Shown: positions 24,644-34,252 of the stretch, one piece after another
How positions within the stretch are numbered: position 1 is the first letter of the stretch
Layout: each line of letters opens with the position of its first letter
Assembly: GCF_004795855.1 (NCBI RefSeq)
Contig: NZ_CP039252.1
Coordinates: 4,030,001-4,094,000 of the forward strand
DNA from: Hydrogenophaga sp. PAMC20947
Lineage (GTDB): Bacteria; Pseudomonadota; Gammaproteobacteria; Burkholderiales; Burkholderiaceae_C
DNA: 64,000 bases
Reading direction: 5' to 3'
The notes under the pieces: generated by a model
Databases searched by the model: none
Told to the model about the DNA's origin: nothing
The model's input: the letters and a program-made list of their open reading frames with translations, nothing else
Translations under genes and position numbers: made by a program

Positions 24644-26272
24644 ATGAATCAAAAGACCAACACCGGTCCCGACATCCAGGACTGGCGACCCGAGGACGAG
24701 CAGTTCTGGGAATCCACGGGCAAGAAGATTGCCTACCGCAACCTCTGGATCTCGATTCCGGCACTGCTCTGCGGCTTTGCGGTCTGGGGCATGTGGGGCA
24801 TCATCACCGTGCAGATGATGAACCTGGGCTACCCCTTCAGCCAGGCCGAGTTGTTCACCCTGACCGCGATTGCGGGCCTGGCGGGCGCGACGATGCGCAT
24901 CCCTGCTTCGTTCCTGATCCGGCTGGCCGGCGGGCGCAACACCATCTTTCTCACCACGGCCATGCTGCTGGCGCCAGCCATCGGCACGGGCATCGTGCTG
25001 CAGCACCCCGAGTGGCCGCTGTGGTCATTCCAGCTGATGGCCTTGTGGTGCGGCGTGGGCGGCGGCAACTTCGCCTCGTCGATGTCCAACATCTCCACCT
25101 TCTTCCCCAAGCGCCTGCAGGGCACCGGCCTGGGTCTGAACGCCGGCCTCGGCAACCTTGGCGTGACCACCATGCAGATCGTGATCCCGCTGGTGATGAC
25201 CTTACCGCTGCTGGGCGCTCTGGGCGGCGAGCCGATGACACTGGCGAAAGACAGCGGCTGGATCTTCGGCAAGATTCCTGCGGGCACCGAAACATGGATT
25301 CAAAACGCAGGCTTTGCCTGGCTGCTGTCGTTGGTGCCGCTGGCTGTTCTGTGCTGGTTCGGCATGAACAACCTGAAGACGGTTTCGCCCGACACCGGTA
25401 GCCCCATCGTCGCATTTGCCAAGATCACCTGGCTCTACACCCTGTCGTTTATTCCCGCGGGTGTGGGCCTGTACCTGTATTTGCCCGCACCCAGTGGCCT
25501 GGGCGTGTTGAACATGTGGCTCGCCATGCCGCTGATCATCGTGAGCACGCTGATGGTGATGAAGCTCACCGCCTTTGGTGCGATGAAAGAAAACGTGGCC
25601 AAGCAGTTCGCGATCTTCAGCAACAAGCACACCTGGTCGCTGACCGTTTTGTACATCGTCACTTTCGGCTCGTTCATCGGCTTCGCGGGCGCGCTGCCGC
25701 TGGCGATGAAGGTGATTTTTGGTATCAGCCACGTGGTGGATGCCAATGGCGTCATGCAACACACCCTGGCGAATCCCAACGGGCCGTCGGTGCTGACCTA
25801 CGCCTGGATCGGCCCGTTCGTGGGTGCCGCGATTCGTCCTGTCGGCGGCTGGCTTTCCGACAAGGTGGGTGGTTCCATCGTGACCCAATGGGTGTGCGCT
25901 GTGATGGCGGCCGCCGGTGTCGCGGTGGGTTATGTGATGCAACTGGCCTACCAGTCGGCCACGCCTGAAGAATACTTTTTTGTCTTCCTCGCGTTGTTCA
26001 TGGTGCTGTTCGCCGCCAGCGGCATCGGCAACGGTTCCACCTTTCGCAGCATTGGCGTGATTTTTGACCGTCAGCAGGCAGGCCCCGTGCTGGGCTGGAC
26101 ATCGGCCGTGGCCGCCTATGGCGCCTTCATCGCCCCGGTGGTGATCGGCCAGCAAATCAAGTTGGGCACGCCCGAGATGGCGATGTACGGATTTGCGGTG
26201 TTCTATGCACTGTGCCTGATCCTGAACTGGTGGTTCTACCTGCGCGCGGGCGCAGAAATCAAAAACCCTTGA
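24644..26272 (+). CDS. narK2: NarK2-type nitrate/nitrite antiporter
   Basis: This 542-residue major facilitator protein is of the NarK2 type, which exchanges external nitrate for internal nitrite. It has the longer N-terminus (DWRPEDEQFWESTGKKIAYRNL, shown in part by its motif WESTGKKIA), the first helix WISIPALLCGFAVWGMW, the nitrate signature GGGNFASSMSNISTFFP with GLNAGLGNLGV, and a matching second-half motif GNGSTFRSIGVIF. It follows narK1 by 21 bp and leads into narGHJI. In some relatives narK1 and narK2 are fused; here they are separate. Confidence 0.95.
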   Translation: MNQKTNTGPDIQDWRPEDEQFWESTGKKIAYRNLWISIPALLCGFAVWGMWGIITVQMMNLGYPFSQAELFTLTAIAGLAGATMRIPASFLIRLAGGRNTIFLTTAMLLAPAIGTGIVLQHPEWPLWSFQLMALWCGVGGGNFASSMSNISTFFPKRLQGTGLGLNAGLGNLGVTTMQIVIPLVMTLPLLGALGGEPMTLAKDSGWIFGKIPAGTETWIQNAGFAWLLSLVPLAVLCWFGMNNLKTVSPDTGSPIVAFAKITWLYTLSFIPAGVGLYLYLPAPSGLGVLNMWLAMPLIIVSTLMVMKLTAFGAMKENVAKQFAIFSNKHTWSLTVLYIVTFGSFIGFAGALPLAMKVIFGISHVVDANGVMQHTLANPNGPSVLTYAWIGPFVGAAIRPVGGWLSDKVGGSIVTQWVCAVMAAAGVAVGYVMQLAYQSATPEEYFFVFLALFMVLFAASGIGNGSTFRSIGVIFDRQQAGPVLGWTSAVAAYGAFIAPVVIGQQIKLGTPEMAMYGFAVFYALCLILNWWFYLRAGAEIKNP

Positions 26273-26283
26273 AGGAAATGGCT

Positions 26284-26372
26284 ACCCCCCGCGTCACCTT
26301 CGGCGCCACCCCCCTGGAAGTGGGGCGACACCAGCCGTCTGGCAAAGCCAGCCCGGCGGTGTCCCTGGCTTC
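26284..26372. repeat. Dispersed intergenic repeat, copy between narK2 and narG
   Basis: This block has the same layout as the copies near 16113 and 34120: a C-rich start, a CCCCCTGG...GTGGGG hairpin, then GGCAAAGCC with flanking GC arms and a closing TCCCTGG. It fills most of the gap before narG. It could trim readthrough from narK2 into narG or stabilise RNA ends. Confidence 0.5.
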
Positions 26373-26435
26373 AACAACTTCACGCGCACCGGTTCTGCAA
26401 CTTGCAGCAGCCCCTTTCATTTCTGGAGACCTCAC

Positions 26436-29400
26436 ATGAGCCACTTCCTCGATCGCCTCAGCCACTTTTCTGCCCCAACGGAGAGCTTCTCCGATGGCCA
26501 CGGTACCGTCACCGGTGAAGACCGCACCTGGGAAGACGCCTACCGCAACCGCTGGGCCCACGACAAGATCGTGCGCTCCACCCACGGTGTGAACTGCACG
26601 GGCTCCTGCTCGTGGAAGATTTATGTCAAGGGCGGCATCGTTACCTGGGAAACCCAGCAGACCGACTACCCGCGAACGCGGCCCGATCTGCCCAACCACG
26701 AGCCACGTGGCTGTGCCCGTGGTGCCTCGTATTCCTGGTACCTGTACTCCGCCAACCGCGTGAAGTACCCCATGATCCGCGCGCGCCTGCTCAAGCACTG
26801 GCGCGCCGCATTGGCTGTGTCCAAGAGCCCGGTCGACGCCTGGGCCAGCATTGTTGAAAACGAATCGGCCCGCAAAGAATGGCAACAGCAACGTGGCCTG
26901 GGGGGCATGGTGCGCAGCACCTGGGATGAGGTCAACCAGCTCATCGCCAGCGCCAACGTGTACACCGCCAAAAAGTACGGACCGGACCGCGTGATCGGCT
27001 TCTCGCCCATTCCCGCCATGTCCATGATCAGCTACGCGGCCGGCTCGCGCTACCTGGGACTGATCGGTGGCGTGCCGCTGAGTTTTTACGACTGGTATTG
27101 CGATTTGCCGCCCGCCAGCCCGCAGGTGTGGGGCGAGCAAACCGACGTGCCCGAGTCGGCCGACTGGTACAACTCCACCTACATCATTGCGTGGGGCTCC
27201 AACGTGCCGCAAACGCGCACCCCCGACGCCCACTTCCTGACCGAGGTGCGCTACAAGGGCGCCAAGACGGTGGCCATCACGCCCGACTACGCCGAGATCA
27301 GCAAGCTCTGTGATTTGTGGATGCACCCCAAGCAGGGCACAGACGCGGCCATCGCCATGGCCATGGGCCATGTGATCCTGAAAGAGTTTTACTTCCCCGA
27401 AGGCGGCAAGCAGCGCAGCAGCTATTTCGACGACTACGTGCGCCGCTTCACCGACATGCCCATGCTGGTGCAACTGGAAGAGCGCACCTTGCCCGACGGC
27501 CGCACGGTGGTGGTGCCTGGCCGCTACCTGCGCGCCAGCGATTTCAACGGCAACCTCGGCCAGGACAACAACGCCGACTGGAAAACCCTCGCGTTCGACA
27601 CGCAGGACAAGGTGGTTTTGCCCAATGGTTCCATTGGTTTCCGCTGGGGCGCCGAAGGCCGCGCAGACACCGGCAAGTGGAACCTGGAAAACAAGGAGGC
27701 GCGCCACGATACTGAAGTAAAGCTCAAGCTCAGCTTGATGGAAGGCGAGGGCAGCGAATACGACGTGGGCGAGGTGGGCTTCCCGTATTTCGGTGGCATC
27801 GACACGCCCAATTTCGACTCCAACAAGCAGGCCGGTGCGGTGGGCGACGTGATCGTTCGGCAGGTGCCGGTGCGCCGCATCAAGCTCGGCAAAGAAGGCG
27901 AAGAGCGCACCATGCTGGTCGCCACGGTGTTTGACCTGACCGTGGCCAACTACGGCGTCGGACGTGGCTTGCCGGGTGAAAACGCCGCCACCAGCTTCGA
28001 CGATGACACCCCTTACACCCCCGCCTGGCAAGAAAAGATCACCGGCGTCAAGCGCGACCAGGTGATTGCCGTGGCGCGCCAGTTTGCCGACAACGCCGAC
28101 AAGACCAAGGGCAAGTCCATGGTCATCATCGGTGCGGCCATGAACCACTGGTACCACAGCGACATGAACTACCGCGGCATCATCAACATGCTGATGATGT
28201 GCGGCTGTATCGGCAAGAGTGGCGGCGGCTGGGCGCACTATGTGGGCCAGGAAAAGCTCCGCCCACAAACCGGCTGGACGGCGCTCGCTTTTGCGCTCGA
28301 CTGGATCCGCCCACCTCGCCAGATGAACGGCACCAGCTTCTTTTATGCCCACACCGATCAGTGGCGCTACGAGAAACTGGGTGTAGAAGAAATCCTCTCG
28401 CCGCTGGCCGACAAAGCCAAATTCGGTGGCAGCCTGATCGATTACAACGTGCGCTCCGAGCGCATGGGGTGGTTGCCCAGCGCACCGCAGTTGCAGACCA
28501 ACCCGCTGCAGGTGGTGAAGGATGCTGCTGCCGCGGGCATGGACCCCAAAGACTACGTCGTCAAGTCGCTGAAAGATGGCTCGCTCACCATGAGCTGTGA
28601 AGACCCGGACCATCCTGACAACTGGCCGCGCAACCTGTTTGTCTGGCGCTCCAACTTGTTGGGCTCCAGCGGCAAGGGCCACGAGTATTTCCTGAAGCAC
28701 CTTTTGGGCACGACCCACGGTGTGCAGGGTAAAGACCTGGGCCCTGAAGAGGCCAGGCCCACCGAAGTGAAATGGCACGACAAGGCACCTGAAGGCAAGC
28801 TTGATCTGTTGATCACGCTCGACTTCCGCATGAGCACCACCTGTCTGTATTCCGACATCGTGTTGCCCACGGCCACCTGGTACGAGAAGAACGATCTCAA
28901 CACCAGCGATATGCACCCCTTCATCCACCCGCTGTCAACAGCGGTGGACCCCGCATGGCAGAGCCGCAGCGACTGGGAAATCTACAAAGGTTTCGCCAAG
29001 GCTTACAGCGAAGTCTGCGTGGGCCACCTGGGCGTGGAAAAAGAAGTGGTGCTCACGCCATTGATGCACGACACGCCCGCCGAACTGGCGCAGCCGTTTG
29101 GCGTGCAAGAGTGGAGCAAGGGAGAGTGCGAACTGATTCCTGGAAAGACCGCGCCGCAAATCACGGTGGTTGAACGCGATTTCCCCAACACGTTCAAGCG
29201 TTTCACGGCCCTGGGTCCACTGATGCAAAAGGTGGGCAACGGTGGCAAAGGCATTGCCTGGAACACCGACGTCGAAGTGCAGCAGCTGATAGAGCTCAAC
29301 GGCAAGGTGCTGGCCGAAGGTGTCACCAAGGGCATGGCCAAGATCGAGTCCGATATCGACGCCTGCGAGGTGGTGTTGCAGCTGGCCCCCGAGACCAACG

Positions 29401-30242
29401 GCCATGTGGCTGTGAAAGCCTGGGATGCCCTGAGCAAAATCACCGGCCGGGACCACACCCATCTGGCCCTGCACCGCGAAGACGAAAAGATCCGCTTCCG
29501 CGATATTCAGGCCCAGCCGCGCAAAATCATCAGCTCGCCCACCTGGAGTGGCATTGAGAGCGAGACCGTCAGCTACAACGCCGGCTACACCAACGTGCAC
29601 GAATACATCCCGTGGCGCACGCTCACGGGTCGCCAGCAGTTCTACCTTGACCACCCCTGGATGATCGCGTTCGGTGAAGGCATGACGACCTACCGCCCAC
29701 CGGTCGATTTGAAGACGGTGAACGAGATGATCGACCGCAAGCCCAACGGCAACACGGAAATTTCGCTCAACTTCATCACGCCACACCAGAAGTGGGGCAT
29801 TCACTCGACCTACACCGACAACCTGATGATGCTCACGCTGAACCGGGGCGGCCCGGTGATCTGGTTGAGCGAAGACGACGCCAAGAGCGCCGGCATTGTG
29901 GACAACGACTGGGTGGAACTGTTCAACACCAACGGCGCCATTGCGGCGCGTGCGGTGGTGAGCCAGCGGGTCAAAAACGGCATGGTGATGATGTACCACG
30001 CGCAGGAGAAGATCATCAACACCCCCGGTGCCGAGATCACCGGAACGCGCGGTGGAATTCACAACTCGGTGACCCGCATCGTCACCAAGCCCACGCACAT
30101 GATCGGCGGCTACGCGCAGTTCAGCTACGGCTTCAACTACTACGGAACCATCGGCACCAACCGCGACGAGTTCGTCATCGTGCGCAAGATGCGAAAAATT
30201 GACTGGCATGACGGCCAGGGCACGGACACGGTTCAAGCCTAA
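26436..30242 (+). CDS. narG: NarG, respiratory nitrate reductase catalytic alpha subunit
   Basis: At 1268 residues this is a full-length NarG, the bis-MGD molybdenum subunit that reduces nitrate to nitrite on the cytoplasmic face. The N-terminal Fe-S ligands are visible (HGVNCTGSCSW, then NHEPRGCARG). The conserved NarG N-terminus (MSHFLDRLSHFSA, then RTWEDAYRNRWAHDKIVRST in part) and the C-terminal blocks RGGPVIWLSEDDA and FSYGFNYYG fit the family. GGAG eight bases before the ATG supports the start. It is the first of narGHJI. Confidence 0.98.
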   Translation: MSHFLDRLSHFSAPTESFSDGHGTVTGEDRTWEDAYRNRWAHDKIVRSTHGVNCTGSCSWKIYVKGGIVTWETQQTDYPRTRPDLPNHEPRGCARGASYSWYLYSANRVKYPMIRARLLKHWRAALAVSKSPVDAWASIVENESARKEWQQQRGLGGMVRSTWDEVNQLIASANVYTAKKYGPDRVIGFSPIPAMSMISYAAGSRYLGLIGGVPLSFYDWYCDLPPASPQVWGEQTDVPESADWYNSTYIIAWGSNVPQTRTPDAHFLTEVRYKGAKTVAITPDYAEISKLCDLWMHPKQGTDAAIAMAMGHVILKEFYFPEGGKQRSSYFDDYVRRFTDMPMLVQLEERTLPDGRTVVVPGRYLRASDFNGNLGQDNNADWKTLAFDTQDKVVLPNGSIGFRWGAEGRADTGKWNLENKEARHDTEVKLKLSLMEGEGSEYDVGEVGFPYFGGIDTPNFDSNKQAGAVGDVIVRQVPVRRIKLGKEGEERTMLVATVFDLTVANYGVGRGLPGENAATSFDDDTPYTPAWQEKITGVKRDQVIAVARQFADNADKTKGKSMVIIGAAMNHWYHSDMNYRGIINMLMMCGCIGKSGGGWAHYVGQEKLRPQTGWTALAFALDWIRPPRQMNGTSFFYAHTDQWRYEKLGVEEILSPLADKAKFGGSLIDYNVRSERMGWLPSAPQLQTNPLQVVKDAAAAGMDPKDYVVKSLKDGSLTMSCEDPDHPDNWPRNLFVWRSNLLGSSGKGHEYFLKHLLGTTHGVQGKDLGPEEARPTEVKWHDKAPEGKLDLLITLDFRMSTTCLYSDIVLPTATWYEKNDLNTSDMHPFIHPLSTAVDPAWQSRSDWEIYKGFAKAYSEVCVGHLGVEKEVVLTPLMHDTPAELAQPFGVQEWSKGECELIPGKTAPQITVVERDFPNTFKRFTALGPLMQKVGNGGKGIAWNTDVEVQQLIELNGKVLAEGVTKGMAKIESDIDACEVVLQLAPETNGHVAVKAWDALSKITGRDHTHLALHREDEKIRFRDIQAQPRKIISSPTWSGIESETVSYNAGYTNVHEYIPWRTLTGRQQFYLDHPWMIAFGEGMTTYRPPVDLKTVNEMIDRKPNGNTEISLNFITPHQKWGIHSTYTDNLMMLTLNRGGPVIWLSEDDAKSAGIVDNDWVELFNTNGAIAARAVVSQRVKNGMVMMYHAQEKIINTPGAEITGTRGGIHNSVTRIVTKPTHMIGGYAQFSYGFNYYGTIGTNRDEFVIVRKMRKIDWHDGQGTDTVQA

Positions 30243-30262
30243 GCACGCACAGGAGAAACAAC

Positions 30263-31795
30263 ATGAAAATTCGCGCTCAAATTGCCATGGTGCTGAACCT
30301 GGACAAGTGCATTGGTTGCCACACCTGCTCGGTGACCTGCAAAAACGTCTGGACCAGCCGCCCTGGCATGGAATACGCCTGGTTCAACAACGTTGAGACC
30401 AAGCCCGGTATTGGTTACCCCAAAGACTGGGAAAACCAGGACAAGTGGAACGGTGGCTGGGTCCGCAAAGCCGACGGCTCCATTCAGCCCAAGCAAGGGG
30501 GCAAGTGGTCGCTGTTGATGAAGATCTTCAGCAACCCCAACATGCCGCAGATCGACGATTACTACGAACCCTTCACCTTCGATTACGACCACCTGCAGTC
30601 GGCCAAGGAAACCAAGGCGCCGCCCACCGCGCGCCCACGTTCTTTGATCACCGGCAAGCGCATGGAGAAGATCGAGTGGGGCCCAAACTGGGAAGAAATT
30701 CTTGGCGGTGAGTTCAGCAAGCGCAGCAAGGACGCCAACCTGGCGAACTTCGAGCAGGCCCAGCGCGACATGGTGGGCCAGTTCGAAAACACTTTCATGA
30801 TGTACTTGCCACGCCTGTGCGAGCACTGCTTGAACCCCGCTTGCGTGGCCTCATGCCCATCGGGTTCGATCTACAAGCGCGAAGACGACGGCATTGTGTT
30901 GATCGATCAAGACAAGTGCCGCGGCTGGCGCATGTGCGTGAGCGGTTGCCCTTACAAGAAGATTTATTACAACTGGCAAAGTGGCAAGGCCGAGAAGTGC
31001 ATCTTCTGCTACCCGCGCATCGAAGCCGGCCAGCCAACGGTCTGTTCGGAAACCTGTGTGGGCCGCATCCGCTACCTGGGCGTGGTGCTGTACGACGCCG
31101 ATCGCATTCTGGAAGCCGCCAGCGTGCCCGACGAGAAGGACCTGTACCAGGCCCAGCTCGACATTTTCATGAACCCCAACGATCCCAAGGTGATTGAGCA
31201 GGCGCGCCTGGATGGCATACCTGATGCCTGGATCACCGGCGCTCAAAACAGCCCGGTTTACAAAATGGCCATGGAGTGGAAAGTGGCCTTGCCGCTGCAC
31301 CCCGAATACCGCACCCTGCCCATGGTCTGGTATGTGCCACCGCTCTCGCCCATCACCTCGGCGGTCAACGCGGGGCACATGACGTCGAATGGCGAGTTGC
31401 CCGATGTGTCGCAGATGCGCATCCCGGTGCAATACCTGGCCAACCTGCTGACCGCCGGCGACACCGGCCCGGTGGTGCGAGCGTTGGAGCGCATGCTGGC
31501 CATGCGTGCCTTCCAGCGCGCCAAGCACGTGGACGGGGTGCAAAACCTTGCTGTGCTGGAGCAAACCGGCTTGACGGTGGCGCAGGTGGAAGAGATGTAC
31601 CAGATCATGGCCATCGCCGACTACGAAGACCGTTTCGTGATCCCTACCTCGCACCGCGAGTACGCCGAAAACACCTTTGACATGCGCGGTGGCTGCGGCT
31701 TCACGTTTGGCAATGGGTGCTCTGACGGCGCCAGCGAAACCAGTCTGTTCGGCGGCGAAAAGCGCCGCACGATTCCGATTCAATCCGTGGTCTGA
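30263..31795 (+). CDS. narH: NarH, nitrate reductase iron-sulfur beta subunit
   Basis: This 510-residue subunit carries the four Fe-S clusters that pass electrons from NarI to NarG. The cysteine groups are all visible: CIGCHTCSVTCKNVW, CEHCLNPACVASCPSG, the tryptophan-containing group CRGWRMCVSGCPYKK of the 3Fe-4S cluster, and CIFCYPRIE with CSETCVGRIRYLG. AGGAG lies seven bases before the ATG. The gene follows narG by 20 bp. Confidence 0.98.
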   Translation: MKIRAQIAMVLNLDKCIGCHTCSVTCKNVWTSRPGMEYAWFNNVETKPGIGYPKDWENQDKWNGGWVRKADGSIQPKQGGKWSLLMKIFSNPNMPQIDDYYEPFTFDYDHLQSAKETKAPPTARPRSLITGKRMEKIEWGPNWEEILGGEFSKRSKDANLANFEQAQRDMVGQFENTFMMYLPRLCEHCLNPACVASCPSGSIYKREDDGIVLIDQDKCRGWRMCVSGCPYKKIYYNWQSGKAEKCIFCYPRIEAGQPTVCSETCVGRIRYLGVVLYDADRILEAASVPDEKDLYQAQLDIFMNPNDPKVIEQARLDGIPDAWITGAQNSPVYKMAMEWKVALPLHPEYRTLPMVWYVPPLSPITSAVNAGHMTSNGELPDVSQMRIPVQYLANLLTAGDTGPVVRALERMLAMRAFQRAKHVDGVQNLAVLEQTGLTVAQVEEMYQIMAIADYEDRFVIPTSHREYAENTFDMRGGCGFTFGNGCSDGASETSLFGGEKRRTIPIQSVV

Positions 31796-31806
31796 AGGAG
31801 CTCGCC

Positions 31807-32490
31807 ATGAAAGAAACCCGTTATTCCCTGCGCGCTCTGGCCCGTTTGCTGGCGTACCCCGATGCCGATCTGCGCGCCGATCTGGCCCCGCTGATTGCGG
31901 CCATCGACGAAGAAGAGGCTGTGCCTGCACCGCGGCGCGCAGAGTTGCGCGCGCTGGCCGCTGAGCTGAAGCGGCTGGACCCTCTGGAGGTAGAAGCCCG
32001 CTTCGTCGAGACCTTCGACCGCGGCCGCTCAACCTCGCTTCACCTGTTTGAACACGTGCACGGCGATTCGCGTGACCGCGGCCCGGCGATGGTCGATCTG
32101 GTGCAGACCTACGAAAAGGCCGGGCTGTTCCTGGGCCCTGAGGAATTGCCCGACCACCTGTGTGTGGTGCTGGAGTTCGCCTCCACCCAGCCGCCCGGGC
32201 TGGCCAAGGCTTTCCTGGGCGAAATGGCCCACATCTTGAACGCCATTTTCAGCGGTTTGCTCAAGCGTGAAAGCCCTTACGCGGCGGTGATCGCAGCGGT
32301 GCTGGAGCTGTCTGGGCAGAAGGCCCAGGCTGTGGCCATCCAGGCCGACGAAGCCATTGACGATGCCTGGGCCGAGCCCGAAGCGTTTGATGGCTGCAGC
32401 ACCAAAGGCCAGGCCGGCCCTGGCGAGGCCCAGCCGATTCACATCGTTCGCAAGAAACCGGCTGGTGCGTCAGAACGCGCCACAGCCTGA
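31807..32490 (+). CDS. narJ: NarJ, nitrate reductase assembly chaperone
   Basis: This 227-residue NarJ/TorD-type chaperone inserts the molybdenum cofactor into NarG and guides NarGH to NarI. Family features are SLRALARLLAYPDADLR at the start, RFVETFDRGRSTSLHLFEHVHGDSRDRG (the FDRGR and HLFEH motifs) and YEKAGL with LPDHL. The C-terminal tail is hydrophilic and variable. AAGGAG lies six bases before the ATG, 11 bp after narH. Confidence 0.96.
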   Translation: MKETRYSLRALARLLAYPDADLRADLAPLIAAIDEEEAVPAPRRAELRALAAELKRLDPLEVEARFVETFDRGRSTSLHLFEHVHGDSRDRGPAMVDLVQTYEKAGLFLGPEELPDHLCVVLEFASTQPPGLAKAFLGEMAHILNAIFSGLLKRESPYAAVIAAVLELSGQKAQAVAIQADEAIDDAWAEPEAFDGCSTKGQAGPGEAQPIHIVRKKPAGASERATA

Positions 32491-32510
32491 ACGGACACGG
32501 AGTATTCACC

Positions 32511-33242
32511 ATGACCTACCTCAACCACCTTGTTTTTGGCGTGTATCCCTACATCGCCCTGGCCGTGTTTCTGCTCGGCAGCCTGATGCGCTTCGACCGC
32601 GATCAGTACACCTGGAAGAGCGACTCCTCGCAGCTGCTGCGCCATGGGCAATTGCGCTGGGGCAGCAACCTGTTCCACGTTGGCGTCTTGTTTCTGTTCT
32701 TCGGTCACACCTTCGGCATGCTCACGCCGCATTTTGTGTACGAAGCCTTCCTGACGGCGGGCAACAAACAGCTGCTCGCCATGATCTCGGGCGGCATCTT
32801 TGGCCTGTTCGGGTTTGTGGGCGTGAGCTTGCTCTTGCACCGCCGCCTGAGCGATGACCGCATCCGCGCCAATTCCAAGACGAGCGACATCGTGTTGTTG
32901 TGGTTGTTGTGGTTGCAGTTTGCGCTGGGCCTGGCCACCGTGCCGCTGTCGGGTCAACACCTGGACGGCTCGGTGATGATGATTCTGGCCGAGTGGGCTC
33001 AACGCATCGTGACCTTCCGTGGCGGTGCGGCCGAGCTGATGCTGGGCATGCACCCCATCTTCAAGGCCCACATGTTCCTGGGCATGAGCATTTTCTTCAT
33101 CTTCCCCTTCACCCGACTGGTGCACGTGTGGAGTGGCTTTGGCACGCTGGCCTATGTGTTCCGCCCTTATCAGGTGGTGCGCAGCCGCCGCTTGGGCATG
33201 ACGCCCAAAGCGCCCCTGAGCCAACGTGACCCTGCCGCCTGA
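32511..33242 (+). CDS. narI: NarI, nitrate reductase membrane cytochrome b gamma subunit
   Basis: This 243-residue membrane protein has five predicted helices and the histidine haem ligands typical of NarI (LFHVGVLFLFFGHTFG on one helix, HPIFKAHMFLG and TRLVHVWSG later). It oxidises quinol at the periplasmic side and feeds NarH. The arginine-rich tail (RSRRLGMTPKAP) is typical of the cytoplasmic end. The gene is 20 bp after narJ and precedes a PpiC-type isomerase, a common layout in Burkholderiales. Confidence 0.97.
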   Translation: MTYLNHLVFGVYPYIALAVFLLGSLMRFDRDQYTWKSDSSQLLRHGQLRWGSNLFHVGVLFLFFGHTFGMLTPHFVYEAFLTAGNKQLLAMISGGIFGLFGFVGVSLLLHRRLSDDRIRANSKTSDIVLLWLLWLQFALGLATVPLSGQHLDGSVMMILAEWAQRIVTFRGGAAELMLGMHPIFKAHMFLGMSIFFIFPFTRLVHVWSGFGTLAYVFRPYQVVRSRRLGMTPKAPLSQRDPAA

Positions 33243-33273
33243 TCGTCGCGAGTTCACCCAAAGGATATTTGCC

Positions 33274-34119
33274 ATGAACGCTTCTTCTACGACTTCTTCA
33301 TCCACCGGTTGCGGCAGCGACAGCTGCGCCTGCGCCGGGTTGGCACAGCCCCAAATGGCGAGCGTCAATGGCATTGCCTTGCACGAACCGGGCGAAACGC
33401 TGGACCCCCAGGTGCTGCGCGAGCGCGCCTACACCGAGTTGCTGCGCCAGCAAGGGGTCAAGGCGGGCTTGCTGCCGCGTTACGGCGGCCTGAGCTACCG
33501 AGAGCCCGACGAGGCGCAGCGCCAGATCATGGAGGCCATGGTGGAGTCGGCGGTGGAAGTGCCAGAGCCCAGCGAATCGGAGTGCCAGCGCCACTATGAG
33601 GCGAAGAAGAACCGCTTCATCGTGGGGCAGGCCCTGCATGTGCGCCACATCCTGTTTGCGGTCACACCCGGTGTGAATGTGCACGCCCTTTCGCAGCGTG
33701 CCGAGGTGGCGCTTCTGGAGCTGACGCGCAAAGAAGTCGCGCCCGGCCATTTCGAGAAACTGGCGGCGGAGTTGTCCAACTGCCCATCCAGCACCCAGGG
33801 GGGTGACCTGGGCTGGCTCACGCCGGAAGACTGTGCGCCCGAGTTGGCCAACGAGCTGTTTTTCCAGAGCGATTCGCGCTGGGGCATGGGTGTTCACCCG
33901 CGACTCGTGCACACGCGTTTTGGCCTGCACATCATTGAAGTGCTGGGCCGCAAGAAGGGCCGTTTGCCTGAGTTTTCCGAGTTGCGCGAGCAAATCTCGT
34001 CGAGGCTGCAGTTGCAATCGCGCACGACTGCCCTGCGGCAGTACATGCTGTTGCTGGTGGGTGAATCCAAAGTCGAGGGCCTTGAGTTGGAAGGGACTGA
34101 TTCGCCGCTGGTGCAATGA
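33274..34119 (+). CDS. PpiC-type peptidyl-prolyl cis-trans isomerase linked to narGHJI
   Basis: This 281-residue protein contains a parvulin/rotamase domain (ALHVRHILFAVTPG, LSNCPSSTQGGDLGWLTPEDC, ELFFQSDSRWG and TRFGLHIIEVLGR), as in PpiC and NifM relatives. The N-terminus is rich in serine, threonine and cysteine (STGCGSDSCACAG) and lacks a clear signal peptide, so it is probably cytoplasmic. The ATG at 33274 has AGGATATTT in front. It follows narI by 31 bp and probably helps fold nitrate reductase; that role is inferred from context. Confidence 0.9.
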   Translation: MNASSTTSSSTGCGSDSCACAGLAQPQMASVNGIALHEPGETLDPQVLRERAYTELLRQQGVKAGLLPRYGGLSYREPDEAQRQIMEAMVESAVEVPEPSESECQRHYEAKKNRFIVGQALHVRHILFAVTPGVNVHALSQRAEVALLELTRKEVAPGHFEKLAAELSNCPSSTQGGDLGWLTPEDCAPELANELFFQSDSRWGMGVHPRLVHTRFGLHIIEVLGRKKGRLPEFSELREQISSRLQLQSRTTALRQYMLLLVGESKVEGLELEGTDSPLVQ

Positions 34120-34207
34120 CCCACCCCCGCCGCGCTGCGCGCGACCCCCTCAAGGGGGCGATGCTGGCGGCCCGGCAAAGCCGGTTCCGCGGCATCCTGG
34201 GTTGGGG
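34120..34207. repeat. Dispersed intergenic repeat, copy between ppiC-like gene and carbonic anhydrase
   Basis: This is the best copy. C5GCCGCGCTGCGCGC is followed by CCCCCTCAAGGGGGCGA, then GGCCCGGCAAAGCCGGTTCC and GGCATCCTGGGTTGGGG. Both inner parts are perfect hairpins. It lies directly after the last gene linked to the nar operon, where it could terminate transcription, although it lacks a T run. Confidence 0.65.
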
Positions 34208-34252
34208 TCGTCGCTGTCCTGACTTGCCTTGGACAGACCGGAGGATTTCGAT

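Noticed and set aside
26259..30236. Very long open frames on the minus strand opposite narG (889 and 433 codons)
   Set aside because: They mirror a well-supported narG and have low-complexity, histidine/valine/alanine-rich translations typical of antisense frames in GC-rich genes. No motifs or ribosome binding sites.
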